From the NCBI GenBank assembly GCA_028710565.1, contig JAQTTV010000005.1:1-64000 (forward strand): a stretch of 64,000 nt of DNA, written 5' to 3'. Shown one piece after another: positions 47,320-56,195 of this stretch; within the stretch, counting starts at the first letter, position 1; every line of letters begins with the position of its first letter. A program made the translations under genes and the position numbers. Under the pieces are notes generated by a model that did no database searches, was not told the DNA's origin, and worked only from the letters and a program-made list of their open reading frames with translations. The stretch is from Gallionella sp. (GTDB taxonomy: Bacteria > Pseudomonadota > Gammaproteobacteria > Burkholderiales > Gallionellaceae).

Positions 47320-50300
47320 ATGATCGCTGCCATCATTCGTAACTCCTTGTCTAATCGCCTGGTCGTTCTCGTTACTGCCGCACTGCTGCTGGCATGGGGT
47401 GGCTGGCAAACCGCCCGCATGCCGGTGGATATTTTTCCTGACCTGACTGCGCCCACTGTTACGATTTTGACCGAAGCGCACGGCATGTCGCCGACCGAAG
47501 TCGAGAATCTGGTCACCTTTCCGATTGAAACGGCAATCAATGGCTCGCCCGGAGTCCGCCGCGTGCGTTCCAATTCCACGGTGGGTCTGTCGGTGGTGAT
47601 CGTCGAATTCGACTGGGGGACTGACATCCTGAAGGCGCGGCAGATCGTTTCCGAAAAACTGCAGGTTGCCCGTGCCAGCTTGCCGCCGGATTTGCCGCCG
47701 CCGCAGATGGTTCCCGCCGCATCCATCATGGGCGAGATCATGTTCGTTGCGCTGACATCCGATGTGCATAGCGGCACCGAGTTGAAGAGTACCGCTGACT
47801 GGGTGTTGCGTCGCCGCATCCTTGCCGTGCCGGGCGTGGCCGAAGTCATCACCATCGGCGGTGATGAAAAGCAGTATCAGGTAACGCTCGTACCGGAACG
47901 ATTGGCGAGTTACAAGGTGACGGTGGACGAAGTGGTGCGCAGTCTGCGCGCTACCAACCAGAATGCTTCCGCCGGATTTTACAAGGAAGGCGGACAGGAA
48001 TATCTGATTCAAGGCGTGGGCAGAATCCAGAAAACAGAGGACATCGGCGATACGGTTGTGGTGATGCGCGCAGGTCAGCCGGTACTGGTTCGTCATCTGG
48101 GCGAGGTCGCAATCGGCACAGCGCTTAAACGCGGCGCGGCTGCGCACAATGGCAAACCGGCCATCATTCTGGCGATTCAGAAACAGCCGATGGCGAATAC
48201 CCTTGAACTGACCCGGCGGCTGGATGAAACTTTTTCTACGCTGCAGGCCAGTCTGCCGCAAGGCATGGAAATAGATAGTCACATTTTTCGGCAAGCGGAT
48301 TTCATCGAGCGATCCATATCCAACTTGCTGGAGACCTTGCGCGACGGCGCGATTCTAGTGATCGCCATCGTTTTTGTTTTTCTGCTGTCTGTTCGTGCCA
48401 CCGCGATCACGCTGATCGCGCTGCCTCTGTCGCTGGTCACGGCGATTCTTATCATGCAGGCGATGGGTGCCACGCTCAATACCATGACCTTGGGCGGGCT
48501 GGCTATCGCGCTGGGCGCATTGGTTGATGATGCCATCGTGGTGGTTGAGAACATCACGCGCCGACTCAAAGAAAATATCGTCCGCCCCGCGAACGAGCGG
48601 CATACCAGCCGCGAGGTGGTGTTCGCTGCGACGCGCGAGATTCAGGGTTCCATTGTTTTTGCCACGCTCATCATCATGTTGGTATTTGTGCCGATCTTTT
48701 TCCTGGAAGGTGTGGAAGGCAGGATGTTGGCACCGTTAGGTCAGGCTTATGTGGTGGCGCTGGCGGCATCCTTACTGATGGCGGTCACGGTCACTCCGGT
48801 GCTGGCGGTGCTGTTTCTGCCACAGTCCAAGGGAGTCACTTTGCATCAGGAGCCTAAATGGCTGGTGACGATGAAAGCGTATTACAGTGCGGCTTTGAGC
48901 CGGGTGGTGGCGCATTGGAAACCGGTCACGCTGCTTGCCGGCACGGGGTTTTTGCTTGCCCTTATCGCCTTGAGTTTTGCCGGGCGCGCTTTCTTGCCTG
49001 ACTTCAATGAAGGCAGCTTGACGGTGAGTATCTCCACCCTGCCGGGCACTTCACTGGAAGAATCGGATCAATTGGGGCAGCGCGTCGAAGCGGCTATGCT
49101 GCACCATCCCGAGGTTGTTACCACTGCGCGGCGTACCGGACGTTCGCCCGGCGATCCTCATGCGATGGAAGTTCATGCTTCGGAGATCGAGGCAAGCCTG
49201 GAGATAAAAGATCGCAGCAAGGAAGCGTTTCTTGCCGCACTGCGCGCTGATCTGTCTGCCATTCCCGGTCTGAATGTCGTGATTGGACAGCCTATTTCGC
49301 ATCGCATCGATCACATGCTTTCGGGAACCCGTGCCAATATTGCCGTGAAGATATTCGGCCCCGACCTCTATGAATTAAGGCGTATCGGGGAACAGGTAAA
49401 AACTCAGGCCAAAGAGGTACAGGGAGCGGTGGATGTGGCGATGGAACAGCAGGCGGACATCCCGTTTGTCTTGGTGAAGTTCCGGCGTGATGCCATTGCA
49501 CAGTATGGACTGTCCGTCCGCGAGGTCTCCGACGCGATCGAAACCGCTTTTGCCGGGCTGGAAGTGTCGCGAGTGATGGAAGGTCAGGCCTCTTTCCATC
49601 TGGTGCTGCGTTTTGATCCTGCCGTTCGGGAATCGATGGAAGCGATTTCCAGCACCTTGATCACCACGGCGAGCGGTGCGCGATTGCCGCTCTCGGCACT
49701 GGCTGAAGTCAGAAAGGACAGGGGGCCAAATCTGGTCAGCCGCGAATCCGTACAGCGCAAGATCGTGGTGATGGCCAACGTGGCCGGACGCGATCTGGCC
49801 GGAGTGGTGGAAGATATTCGCAGCCGTGTCGCGGCGAATGTGAAACTGCCCGCCGGGTATCACATCGAGTATGGCGGACAGTTTGAGAGTGCTGCCGAAG
49901 CCACACGGGTACTGGGTATTTTAAGTGCGCTGGTGCTGGTGGGCGTATTTATGCTGCTCTATCTGGCCTTTCATTCAGTACGAGATGCGGCCGTGGTGAT
50001 GCTCAATCTTCCGCTGGCGCTGATCGGCGGGGTATTCGGCATGTTCGTATCCGGCGGGGTGTTGTCAGTCGCCACGCTGATCGGTTTTATCGCGCTGTTT
50101 GGCATCGCGGCGCGCAATGGCGTAATGATGATTGCACATATTTGTCACCTGAGCGAAACGGAGGCAACCTTGAAACCGTTGGAACTGGTGGTGCGTGGCG
50201 CGACTGAGCGGCTCGTTCCTATCATGATGACCGCGCTGGCTGCTGGTTTGGCACTTGTGCCACTGGCGCTCGCCTCCGGTCAGCCAGGTAGTGAAATCCA

Positions 50301-50454
50301 GGCTCCAATGGCAATCGTTATTTTGTTTGGCCTTGTTTCTTCAAGCATACTCAACATGTTCGTGGTGCCGTCTCTGTACTTGAGGTTCGGTTCTATCCGG
50401 CATACGTTCAATGACGATTTAACCTTGCGTCACCGTGCCAGAGATGTTGAATAA
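47320..50454 (+). CDS. czcA: CzcA-family heavy-metal RND permease (substrate uncertain)
   Basis: A 1044-residue RND pump with two periplasmic loops. The helix IV region reads GGLAIALGALVDDAIVVVEN rather than the DFG..VDGAVV pattern of Zn/Co/Cd-type CzcA, and differs from the CusA form as well, so the exported ion is not certain. Methionines of the CusA pathway are not obvious. It completes an operon with the three preceding genes. Confidence 0.88.
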   Translation: MIAAIIRNSLSNRLVVLVTAALLLAWGGWQTARMPVDIFPDLTAPTVTILTEAHGMSPTEVENLVTFPIETAINGSPGVRRVRSNSTVGLSVVIVEFDWGTDILKARQIVSEKLQVARASLPPDLPPPQMVPAASIMGEIMFVALTSDVHSGTELKSTADWVLRRRILAVPGVAEVITIGGDEKQYQVTLVPERLASYKVTVDEVVRSLRATNQNASAGFYKEGGQEYLIQGVGRIQKTEDIGDTVVVMRAGQPVLVRHLGEVAIGTALKRGAAAHNGKPAIILAIQKQPMANTLELTRRLDETFSTLQASLPQGMEIDSHIFRQADFIERSISNLLETLRDGAILVIAIVFVFLLSVRATAITLIALPLSLVTAILIMQAMGATLNTMTLGGLAIALGALVDDAIVVVENITRRLKENIVRPANERHTSREVVFAATREIQGSIVFATLIIMLVFVPIFFLEGVEGRMLAPLGQAYVVALAASLLMAVTVTPVLAVLFLPQSKGVTLHQEPKWLVTMKAYYSAALSRVVAHWKPVTLLAGTGFLLALIALSFAGRAFLPDFNEGSLTVSISTLPGTSLEESDQLGQRVEAAMLHHPEVVTTARRTGRSPGDPHAMEVHASEIEASLEIKDRSKEAFLAALRADLSAIPGLNVVIGQPISHRIDHMLSGTRANIAVKIFGPDLYELRRIGEQVKTQAKEVQGAVDVAMEQQADIPFVLVKFRRDAIAQYGLSVREVSDAIETAFAGLEVSRVMEGQASFHLVLRFDPAVRESMEAISSTLITTASGARLPLSALAEVRKDRGPNLVSRESVQRKIVVMANVAGRDLAGVVEDIRSRVAANVKLPAGYHIEYGGQFESAAEATRVLGILSALVLVGVFMLLYLAFHSVRDAAVVMLNLPLALIGGVFGMFVSGGVLSVATLIGFIALFGIAARNGVMMIAHICHLSETEATLKPLELVVRGATERLVPIMMTALAAGLALVPLALASGQPGSEIQAPMAIVILFGLVSSSILNMFVVPSLYLRFGSIRHTFNDDLTLRHRARDVE

Positions 50455-50486
50455 TAAAACGAAATACAGCGAGAATCTTAGTCATA

Positions 50487-51215
50487 TCATGGCTGACGGG
50501 TTCGCTGGCGATCCTGATGAGATGGAATATCCGGGGTTCCTGAATTGTCCATGATTCTGCTGTGTGTGAATGCTCGGTTGGGGAAAATCGTGCTTTCATT
50601 GATTCGCGATATAAGCGAAATCTTATTGCTCTCGATGCTGAGTGTGCCCTGATTGCTAAGTCGCTTTAAGGTGCGATAAAGCGATTCATGGCTTAACCCT
50701 AGCTCAGATGCCCACGCTTTGCGCGGTTGGTTTAAAGTGAAGGTATCATTTATGCCTTCGGACTCAATGTAATGAATGATCCTGTCTGCTGCACCGTTCA
50801 GACTTAGCCGCTCACATTGGGCGCGCAGTTTTCGCACTTCACGGGCAAGCTGCTCAATCCAAACATTGCGAAAAGCTGCATTTTGATCCAGCGAGGCACG
50901 GAATGCCGCAAGCGGGAAACACAGCAGAACGCCTGTTTCGGCTGCCAGCCCGTCACAATGGTACGCTGTACTGCCAAGACTAGCCTCGGCGAAGAACCCG
51001 CTACGTGAGCGTTGCAGAATGACTTTTGTGCCGCGTACGTCGTGACGAATCAGTTGCACCTCACCCTTTACGACGCAAAATAAGTTGCGCACGAAGTCGC
51101 CAATTCTGAACAGGCTATCACCCGCCGTCATATTTCTGCATTGAGTTACCTGACGAAGCTCATTTGGTAGATGTTTCAGGAATGGTTGGGATTCAATCAG
51201 TAGTGTCCAGTCCAT
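50487..51215 (-). CDS. Crp/Fnr-family transcription regulator
   Basis: A 242-residue regulator: a cyclic-nucleotide-type sensor domain (about 15-120), a long dimer helix, and a C-terminal winged helix (NQPRKAWASELGLSHESLYR TLKRL region, about 168-195). It lacks the N-terminal cysteine set of Fnr. It is convergent with the czcA-like gene and divergent from the cytochrome c'-like gene, sharing a 123-bp promoter region that contains an Fnr-type site. Probably responds to redox, NO or metal stress. Confidence 0.88.
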   Translation of the reverse strand: MDWTLLIESQPFLKHLPNELRQVTQCRNMTAGDSLFRIGDFVRNLFCVVKGEVQLIRHDVRGTKVILQRSRSGFFAEASLGSTAYHCDGLAAETGVLLCFPLAAFRASLDQNAAFRNVWIEQLAREVRKLRAQCERLSLNGAADRIIHYIESEGINDTFTLNQPRKAWASELGLSHESLYRTLKRLSNQGTLSIESNKISLISRINESTIFPNRAFTHSRIMDNSGTPDIPSHQDRQRTRQP

Positions 51216-51238
51216 GTGATGTGATCGGGAAAATTGAT

Positions 51239-51252
51239 ATGATCTGAATCAT
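51239..51252. promoter_or_regulatory. Fnr-type binding site in the divergent promoter
   Basis: ATGAT-CTGA-ATCAT is a perfect inverted repeat around a 4-bp spacer, the TGAT-N4-ATCA core of Fnr/Dnr sites. It lies 24 bp from the regulator start and 87 bp from the cytochrome gene, so the regulator probably controls both. Confidence 0.65.
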
Positions 51253-51338
51253 AACAGGTGGATAGCCTGCTACCCAATAATACAGTCCGCCGCAAAAATG
51301 CGGGATTTGCCGTACATCACTTTTGAGGGAATAATTAA

Positions 51339-51806
51339 ATGAAAAAAATTTCTGCGCTGTTTGCAATCTTGTTTTGCGGCCATCTGACCATGAGTCAGTC
51401 TATCGCTGATGAAGGCGCTGCTATGGATCATCATGCCATGCACCACCAACACATCATGGATGAACGTCTTTCTCTTGGCCTGTCACCGGAAATGAAACAG
51501 CATCAATTGAAAAACATGCGCTCACATGTGGTTGCTATTCAGTCGATTGTTGGGCATCTGGCGAACAATGAGTTCGATCAAGCTGCACAAGTCGCGCATT
51601 CTGAACTCGGGCTGACAGAAGAGATGCGAAAAATGTGCTCGACTATGTCGGACAATGAAAAATTCAGGCAACTCGGTTTAGCGTTCCACCAGAGCGGCGA
51701 TGATCTGGGTGATACCTTAAAAAAGAAGGATATGAAAAAATCGCTGGAAGCACTGCAAACCACTATGGGCTATTGCGTGCAGTGTCATGCGACATTCCGC
51801 CAATAA
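51339..51806 (+). CDS. Cytochrome c'-like exported haem protein
   Basis: A 155-residue protein: signal peptide (1-23), a His/Met-rich stretch (MDHHAMHHQHIMDE), a four-helix body and a single haem motif CVQCH at residues 146-150 close to the C-terminus, the placement seen in cytochrome c'/c556. These proteins bind NO or accept electrons. The divergent Crp/Fnr-type gene suggests induction under low oxygen or nitrosative stress. Confidence 0.8.
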   Translation: MKKISALFAILFCGHLTMSQSIADEGAAMDHHAMHHQHIMDERLSLGLSPEMKQHQLKNMRSHVVAIQSIVGHLANNEFDQAAQVAHSELGLTEEMRKMCSTMSDNEKFRQLGLAFHQSGDDLGDTLKKKDMKKSLEALQTTMGYCVQCHATFRQ

Positions 51807-51826
51807 TGTCTTTGTATATGGCTCAA

Positions 51827-52486
51827 CTATGCGAGTGGCTGATCTATAGATGTTGATGGGGGAGATTTGGCATGCTGCATCAACTCCTGATTTGCATGCC
51901 GAATCACCGCAACCCCGGAAGACAGCGCCAGCCACGCCATGATAGCGGCCACGAGCAGATCAGGCCAGTTGCTTCCGGTACCGAACACGCCAGCGGCGGC
52001 CAACATTACCGCGACATTGCCTATTGCATCGTTACGGCTGCACAGCCAGACAGAACGCATGTTGGCATCGCCATCGCGGAAGGTGTAAAGCATCAGGGCG
52101 ACACCGCCGTTAGCGAACAATGCCAGCACCGCGATGGCACCCATGGTCATGGGTTCTGGCGGGATGCCGTTGATTGCAGCCCACCCAGCTTTACCCAGCA
52201 CGAACAAGCCGAATGCCGCCATTGACAGACCTTTCACCATCGCGGCGCGTGATCGCCACGCCAGCCCCATGGACAGCACTGTCAACGTGATTCCGTAATT
52301 GGCGGCATCACCAGCAAAGTCCACTGCATCCGCTAACAACGATACCGAACCTGACTGTAAGCCTCCGACAATTTCGACGGCAAACATCGCGGCATTGATA
52401 ATCAGCGCAATCCATAGTGCCTTACGGTAGCGGGGGCTGACGCTGGTTTGTGCGGAGCAGACCGAATCGCAGCAACTGACTGACAT
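51827..52486 (-). CDS. Cation diffusion facilitator-type transporter
   Basis: A 219-residue membrane protein with six hydrophobic segments and the CDF pattern: SLLADAVDFAGDAANYG in helix II and SRNDAIGNVAVM in helix V. It lacks the usual C-terminal cytoplasmic domain, so it is a short CDF. An N-terminal Cys stretch (SCCDSVC) may bind metal. It probably exports Zn, Cd or Co. Controlled by the divergent MerR regulator through a 19-bp-spacer promoter. Confidence 0.85.
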   Translation of the reverse strand: MSVSCCDSVCSAQTSVSPRYRKALWIALIINAAMFAVEIVGGLQSGSVSLLADAVDFAGDAANYGITLTVLSMGLAWRSRAAMVKGLSMAAFGLFVLGKAGWAAINGIPPEPMTMGAIAVLALFANGGVALMLYTFRDGDANMRSVWLCSRNDAIGNVAVMLAAAGVFGTGSNWPDLLVAAIMAWLALSSGVAVIRHANQELMQHAKSPPSTSIDQPLA

Positions 52487-52518
52487 AATCCACTCCTTGA
52501 AATTTTTTGTCAGTTTGC

Positions 52519-52549
52519 ATTACACACCCTGTAGCCACTTCAGTGTCAA
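52519..52549 (-). promoter_or_regulatory. MerR-type promoter of the CDF gene
   Basis: On the minus strand TTGACA (52544-52549) and TGTAAT (52519-52524) are separated by exactly 19 bp, the stretched spacer that MerR activators correct by distorting DNA. The spacer carries an imperfect dyad with a CTACAGGGT half, close to known CadR/PbrR operators. Confidence 0.82.
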
Positions 52550-52591
52550 GCAGGTACTATGAACCATCAGTAATTATTTTATGAGAGTGTC

Positions 52592-53053
52592 ATGGATACC
52601 ATCATGCGTATTGGCGAGTTGGGTCGGGCTATTGGTGTCGATGTCGAAACGATTCGCTACTATGAGAAGGCTGGCTTGTTACCCAACCCTGCGAGAAGTC
52701 AAAACGGTTATCGCGCCTACGGCTCAGCACATCTTGAACGGCTTGCATTTATCCGCCATTGCCGTGCGCTGGATATTTCACTTGCCGACGTGAAGCGGTT
52801 GCTGGATTTTGTTGAACATCCGAATGCAGCCTGCGAAGGCATTGACCTTTTAATCGACGCGCAACTGGATCGGGTACGGGCGCGACTGAAGAGTATGCAG
52901 GCACTGGAGCAGCAACTGGCCGCTTTGCGTGGCCGGTGCGGTGAAAGACACTCGGCAGGAGAATGTGGCATCCTTCATGAACTGGTTGCCGCAGCACATG
53001 GTGAAGCCTGTGCCTGTCATTCAACGCAACAGTACGATCAATCCACCTGCTAA
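52592..53053 (+). CDS. MerR-family metal regulator (CadR/PbrR type)
   Basis: A 153-residue MerR activator: winged helix (MRIGELGRAIGVDVETIRYY, about 5-24 onward), a long dimer helix, and metal-site cysteines in AACEGIDLLID and RCGERHSAGECGIL, the spacing of Cd/Pb/Zn sensors. The C-terminal CACH motif adds ligands. The start may be 52592 or the in-frame ATG at 52604. Divergent from the CDF gene. Confidence 0.9.
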   Translation: MDTIMRIGELGRAIGVDVETIRYYEKAGLLPNPARSQNGYRAYGSAHLERLAFIRHCRALDISLADVKRLLDFVEHPNAACEGIDLLIDAQLDRVRARLKSMQALEQQLAALRGRCGERHSAGECGILHELVAAAHGEACACHSTQQYDQSTC

Positions 53054-53127
53054 CGGATCAAGCAGATACCCACGTGCCAGCATACGTTGCATAATGCACA
53101 AACTTCATTGATTGCGAGCATATTACG

Positions 53128-53478
53128 GTGGCTTGGTTGATTATCAAATACTCGCTGACAGCGGCCATCATTGTGCTGGTGTCGGAATTTGCCAAGCGTA
53201 GTGACAAGCTGGGCGCGTTCGTTGCCGCACTCCCGATGGTCACGTTGCTTGCGTTAATCTGGCTTTACATTGAAAATCAGCCGGAAGCTAAAATCGCCAA
53301 TCATGCCTGGTACACATTTTGGTATGTCGTGCCTACATTGCCGATGTTTTTGATTTTTCCACTGTTGTTACCACGGGTAGGATTTTGGCCGAGCTTGCTG
53401 GTATGCGTTGTTTTTACTGTTATTTGTTTTGGTCTGTTCGGCTTGTTATTGCGTCGCTTTGGGATAGAGCTGCTCTAA
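53128..53478 (+). CDS. DUF3147-like membrane protein
   Basis: A 116-residue protein with four hydrophobic segments (about 5-20, 30-48, 65-84, 90-110), matching DUF3147 in length and start (WLIIKYSLTAAIIVLVSEFAKR). GTG start at 53128. Function unknown; it often accompanies metal-resistance genes. Confidence 0.75.
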   Translation: MAWLIIKYSLTAAIIVLVSEFAKRSDKLGAFVAALPMVTLLALIWLYIENQPEAKIANHAWYTFWYVVPTLPMFLIFPLLLPRVGFWPSLLVCVVFTVICFGLFGLLLRRFGIELL

Positions 53479-53515
53479 CGCTGTTGCCACGAACTAATTG
53501 ATGGGGAGGAGGATA

Positions 53516-53836
53516 ATGAAACTTGGTATTGTGATCTACTCGAATGATCCCGAAACTGTCTGGAACGCATTCCGCTTGGGGGTGTTTTCTTTGAAGCAAG
53601 GTGATGCAGTTTCAGTATTTTTGTTGGGCAAAGGTGTGGAAGCTGAATTGCTAGCCACTGAAAAATTCGATGTCCCCGGTCAGATGCGAAATTTTGTAGA
53701 GCTAGGTGGTGCAATTCTGGCTTGTGGTACGTGCCTGAAACTACGCCAGTCAGCGGCTTCTGATATTTGTCCTATGTCCACAATGCAGGATTTGCATGCG
53801 CTGATCCGTGATTCGGACAAGGTGCTGAGTTTTTAA
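53516..53836 (+). CDS. DsrE-family sulfur-relay-like protein
   Basis: A 106-residue protein with the DsrE/F fold pattern (KLGIVIYSNDPETVWNAFRL, then FLLGKGVEAE) and a candidate active cysteine pair in ILACGTCLKLR. DsrE-type proteins carry sulfane sulfur. ATG at 53516 chosen because of GGAGGAGG upstream. Followed after 11 bp by a methyltransferase, suggesting a joint role in thiol or metalloid chemistry. Confidence 0.78.
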   Translation: MKLGIVIYSNDPETVWNAFRLGVFSLKQGDAVSVFLLGKGVEAELLATEKFDVPGQMRNFVELGGAILACGTCLKLRQSAASDICPMSTMQDLHALIRDSDKVLSF

Positions 53837-53847
53837 GGAGGTTGCAA

Positions 53848-54468
53848 ATGAACAGCAAGCAACATTGGGAGCAGGTTTATGCGACCAAGTCATCTGATTC
53901 GGTTAGCTGGTTTCAGGAGCATGCCGATCAATCGCTTCGGTTAATTCACAACACGGGGTTGGGTAAGGAGGCCGCGATTATCGACGTTGGCGGTGGAGCT
54001 TCTACACTGGTTGATGATCTTGCCGCAGAGGGTTTCAACGACTTGACTGTACTTGATCTGTCTGGAGCTGCACTTACCGTTGCCAGGCAACGTTTGGGAA
54101 AGCGTGCGGATGCTGTGCACTGGACGGAAGGTGATATTACTCGTGCGGAATTTCCTGTGCATCGTTTCGACATCTGGCATGATCGTGCGGTATTCCATTT
54201 TCTGACTACCCCTGCTGACCGCCAAGCTTATGTTGAGCGGGTGATGCGTTCAGTTCGTCCAGGCGGACATGTAATCGTTGCCACTTTTGCAGAGGATGGC
54301 CCGGAAAAATGCAGCGGCCTGCCTGTGATGCGATACCAGCCTGAAAGTTTACATGCGGAATTTGGTGATGCGTTCTTACTGGTCGCACACGAAAAGGAGG
54401 TGCATCACACCCCGTTTGGCACAGATCAGCAATTTGTCTATTGTTATTGCCGCAAAGGGAATAGTTAA
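53848..54468 (+). CDS. Class I SAM-dependent methyltransferase
   Basis: A 206-residue methyltransferase with motif I IIDVGGGASTLVDDL (about 44-58), acidic motif LTVLDLSGAALTVARQR, and motif HDRAVFHFL. The HWEQVYATKSSDSVSWFQEH start is typical of a family found beside metal and metalloid genes. Ribosome site GGAGG precedes the ATG at 53848. The substrate is unknown; it may act on a metalloid or small thiol. Confidence 0.82.
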   Translation: MNSKQHWEQVYATKSSDSVSWFQEHADQSLRLIHNTGLGKEAAIIDVGGGASTLVDDLAAEGFNDLTVLDLSGAALTVARQRLGKRADAVHWTEGDITRAEFPVHRFDIWHDRAVFHFLTTPADRQAYVERVMRSVRPGGHVIVATFAEDGPEKCSGLPVMRYQPESLHAEFGDAFLLVAHEKEVHHTPFGTDQQFVYCYCRKGNS

Positions 54469-54996
54469 CGCATCAAGTTTGATTGCGACCATCACTTATG
54501 TTTGGTTAGGAGGTATTTTCCCTGCTGAATTGACAGACAGAAAGCTGCCCGTCGCGAACTTTGGCTCAGTCTCGAAACCGGATGGATGACAACCGCCGTG
54601 CAATTCGACCGCTATATGTTCGACAGCGGTTGTTCCCATCTCGACACGACTCGATCACCTTTCAGAACGTAGCAACATGATTGGCGGATTTCGTTGGAAT
54701 ATGCAGCGCTTCTTGGAATTCAAGGTGGCAACGCAATAAACCTTCATGCTCTGTAGTACATCTCCAGCACGTCTGGGAATTCCAGCCGCACAGCTCAAAA
54801 ATCCGAGTACGTCTGTGGCACGTCTAGGAATTCAGGATGCACCGCGAAAAACTCCTACACGCTCTGTGGCACGCCTATAAATCGTCATATAAAGCCCCCT
54901 GCGAAATACGCTGCAAATTAGACGAGTAGTTCGCAGATTTTTCTTGCAAACAAAACTAGACTTTGCAGCACATCTAATCAACCACCATGGAAACAC
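54469..54996. other. Gene-free stretch ahead of the replication initiator
   Basis: 528 bp with no supportable gene. The right part carries the 51-bp repeat array and probably the rep promoter; the left part (54469-54700) shows only short frames and may be junction debris between the metal cargo and the plasmid-like core. Confidence 0.5.
54715..54884 (+). repeat. Array of ~51-bp direct repeats upstream of rep
   Basis: CACGTCTGGGAATTC (54768), CACGTCTAGGAATTC (54819) and CACGCCTATAAATCG (54870) start units exactly 51 bp apart, each followed by a CGCTCTGTGG/CGTCTGTGG-type end. A more diverged first unit has its GGAATTC at 54715, 61 bp before the next. Candidate initiator or partition sites. Confidence 0.65.
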
Positions 54997-55914
54997 ATGG
55001 AAGATCACAGAATTACCAGGATCAATAGCGCTGCATTCAAACACCTCATTTTTTTGGATATCTGCATCGAGTCATTTCTCAGGGACGTGGACTTGTTCTG
55101 CACGGATGATGATATAACGGAAGACGCGAAAGCAGTGTATCTGGAAAAGCGGAAGGAGCTTATTGAAAACCTGCCATACCGCACCACTTTCGCACTAACC
55201 CCAGGCGATATGAATGCCCGGCGAATTGAGTACAAGGGCAAGTTTATTGAGTTTTCCCCAAGCTCTGCCGGGCTTCCCACCCTGCGTGATCTCGACATCC
55301 TGCTGTATTGCGAATCGTGGATCGGCAACGCTCCAGTCGAAGACAGAGACAACGACATCTACCGTGTGTTTCAGTTTGAAGTGGAGGATTTTCTGGAATT
55401 CTCAGGGCGCAGCATGGGGGGTGATCGAGACGACAGATTGATTCAAGCGCTTGATCGCCTTGCTGGTAGCAAAATTACCACCAACACCATTCCTTTTGGA
55501 CAGAATTACAACACCTCATTCAGTTACATTCCGAAATATCGACTGGAGCGCGATGTCAGTGGAAAAATAAAGACGGTTACGCTCAAGATAACGTACCGCA
55601 TTTTTTACCTTATCCAAAATGACATTTTTGACTACTACCATCCAGATTTCTTGCGCCTCTCTCCAATACGCAGGGCGATCTACATGGTCGCCATGTGCCA
55701 CAAAGATGAATTGTTCTCGCCAGCAACCTTATCCTTTGCCCAGCTGCATCAAATGACTGGCGCAACGTCGCCAGTCAGAAAACTCAAACAAACCCTACGC
55801 GATTTAATGGACAACCCTATTCCCGGTCACTCGTTTGAGATTAACGAGGCAGACGAAACAGTAACTTTTACCCAGATAAGGGATGCCGATGTAGAGGCCA
55901 AGTATGTCGGGTAG
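54997..55914 (+). CDS. Plasmid-type replication initiator (RPA family)
   Basis: A 305-residue initiator. The central pattern GLPTLRDLDILLYCESWI, FEVEDFLEFSGRSMGGDRDD and LDRLAGSKITTNT matches the replication initiator protein A family found on broad-host plasmids, with two winged helices. It is flanked by direct repeats on both sides, as expected for an iteron-regulated replicon. It indicates that a plasmid replicon is part of this element, or that the element replicates after excision. Confidence 0.8.
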   Translation: MEDHRITRINSAAFKHLIFLDICIESFLRDVDLFCTDDDITEDAKAVYLEKRKELIENLPYRTTFALTPGDMNARRIEYKGKFIEFSPSSAGLPTLRDLDILLYCESWIGNAPVEDRDNDIYRVFQFEVEDFLEFSGRSMGGDRDDRLIQALDRLAGSKITTNTIPFGQNYNTSFSYIPKYRLERDVSGKIKTVTLKITYRIFYLIQNDIFDYYHPDFLRLSPIRRAIYMVAMCHKDELFSPATLSFAQLHQMTGATSPVRKLKQTLRDLMDNPIPGHSFEINEADETVTFTQIRDADVEAKYVG

Positions 55915-55930
55915 AGTGAAAAGCATCGTT

Positions 55931-56055
55931 GCCAAACATTCCGCTCGCCGAATCGCCCGCCAAACATTTTACCCGACTGCTGCCAAACGTTCCGCCCGTA
56001 ACTATATGATTATATTGAAGACAAATGTTCCGTTTTTGTCTGCTAACCGTTCCGC
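55931..56055 (+). repeat. Five GCCAAACRTTCCGC iterons downstream of rep
   Basis: Copies at 55931-55944 and 55982-55995 (best), 55959-55972, 56020-56033 and 56042-56055 (diverged), all in one direction, spaced 28, 23, 38 and 22 bp. They lie between rep and a MobI-like gene, so they may be the replication origin, or part of the transfer origin, or both. Confidence 0.75.
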
Positions 56056-56195
56056 TTACATGTATTTAGATGGTTTTGCAGGATATGTTTTACCGCGCGA
56101 ATTCAGTCTGTCCGCGTAGATGTAAAGTTGCGCTGAATCGATAGATTCCGCACTGGGCAAATCAGCGGTGTTTTTCATCTACAGAGAGGGCAGAT

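Noticed and set aside
54715-54884. CRISPR-like array with a 51-bp period
   Set aside because: Only three to four units and the whole unit is similar, not alternating with unique spacers; no cas genes.
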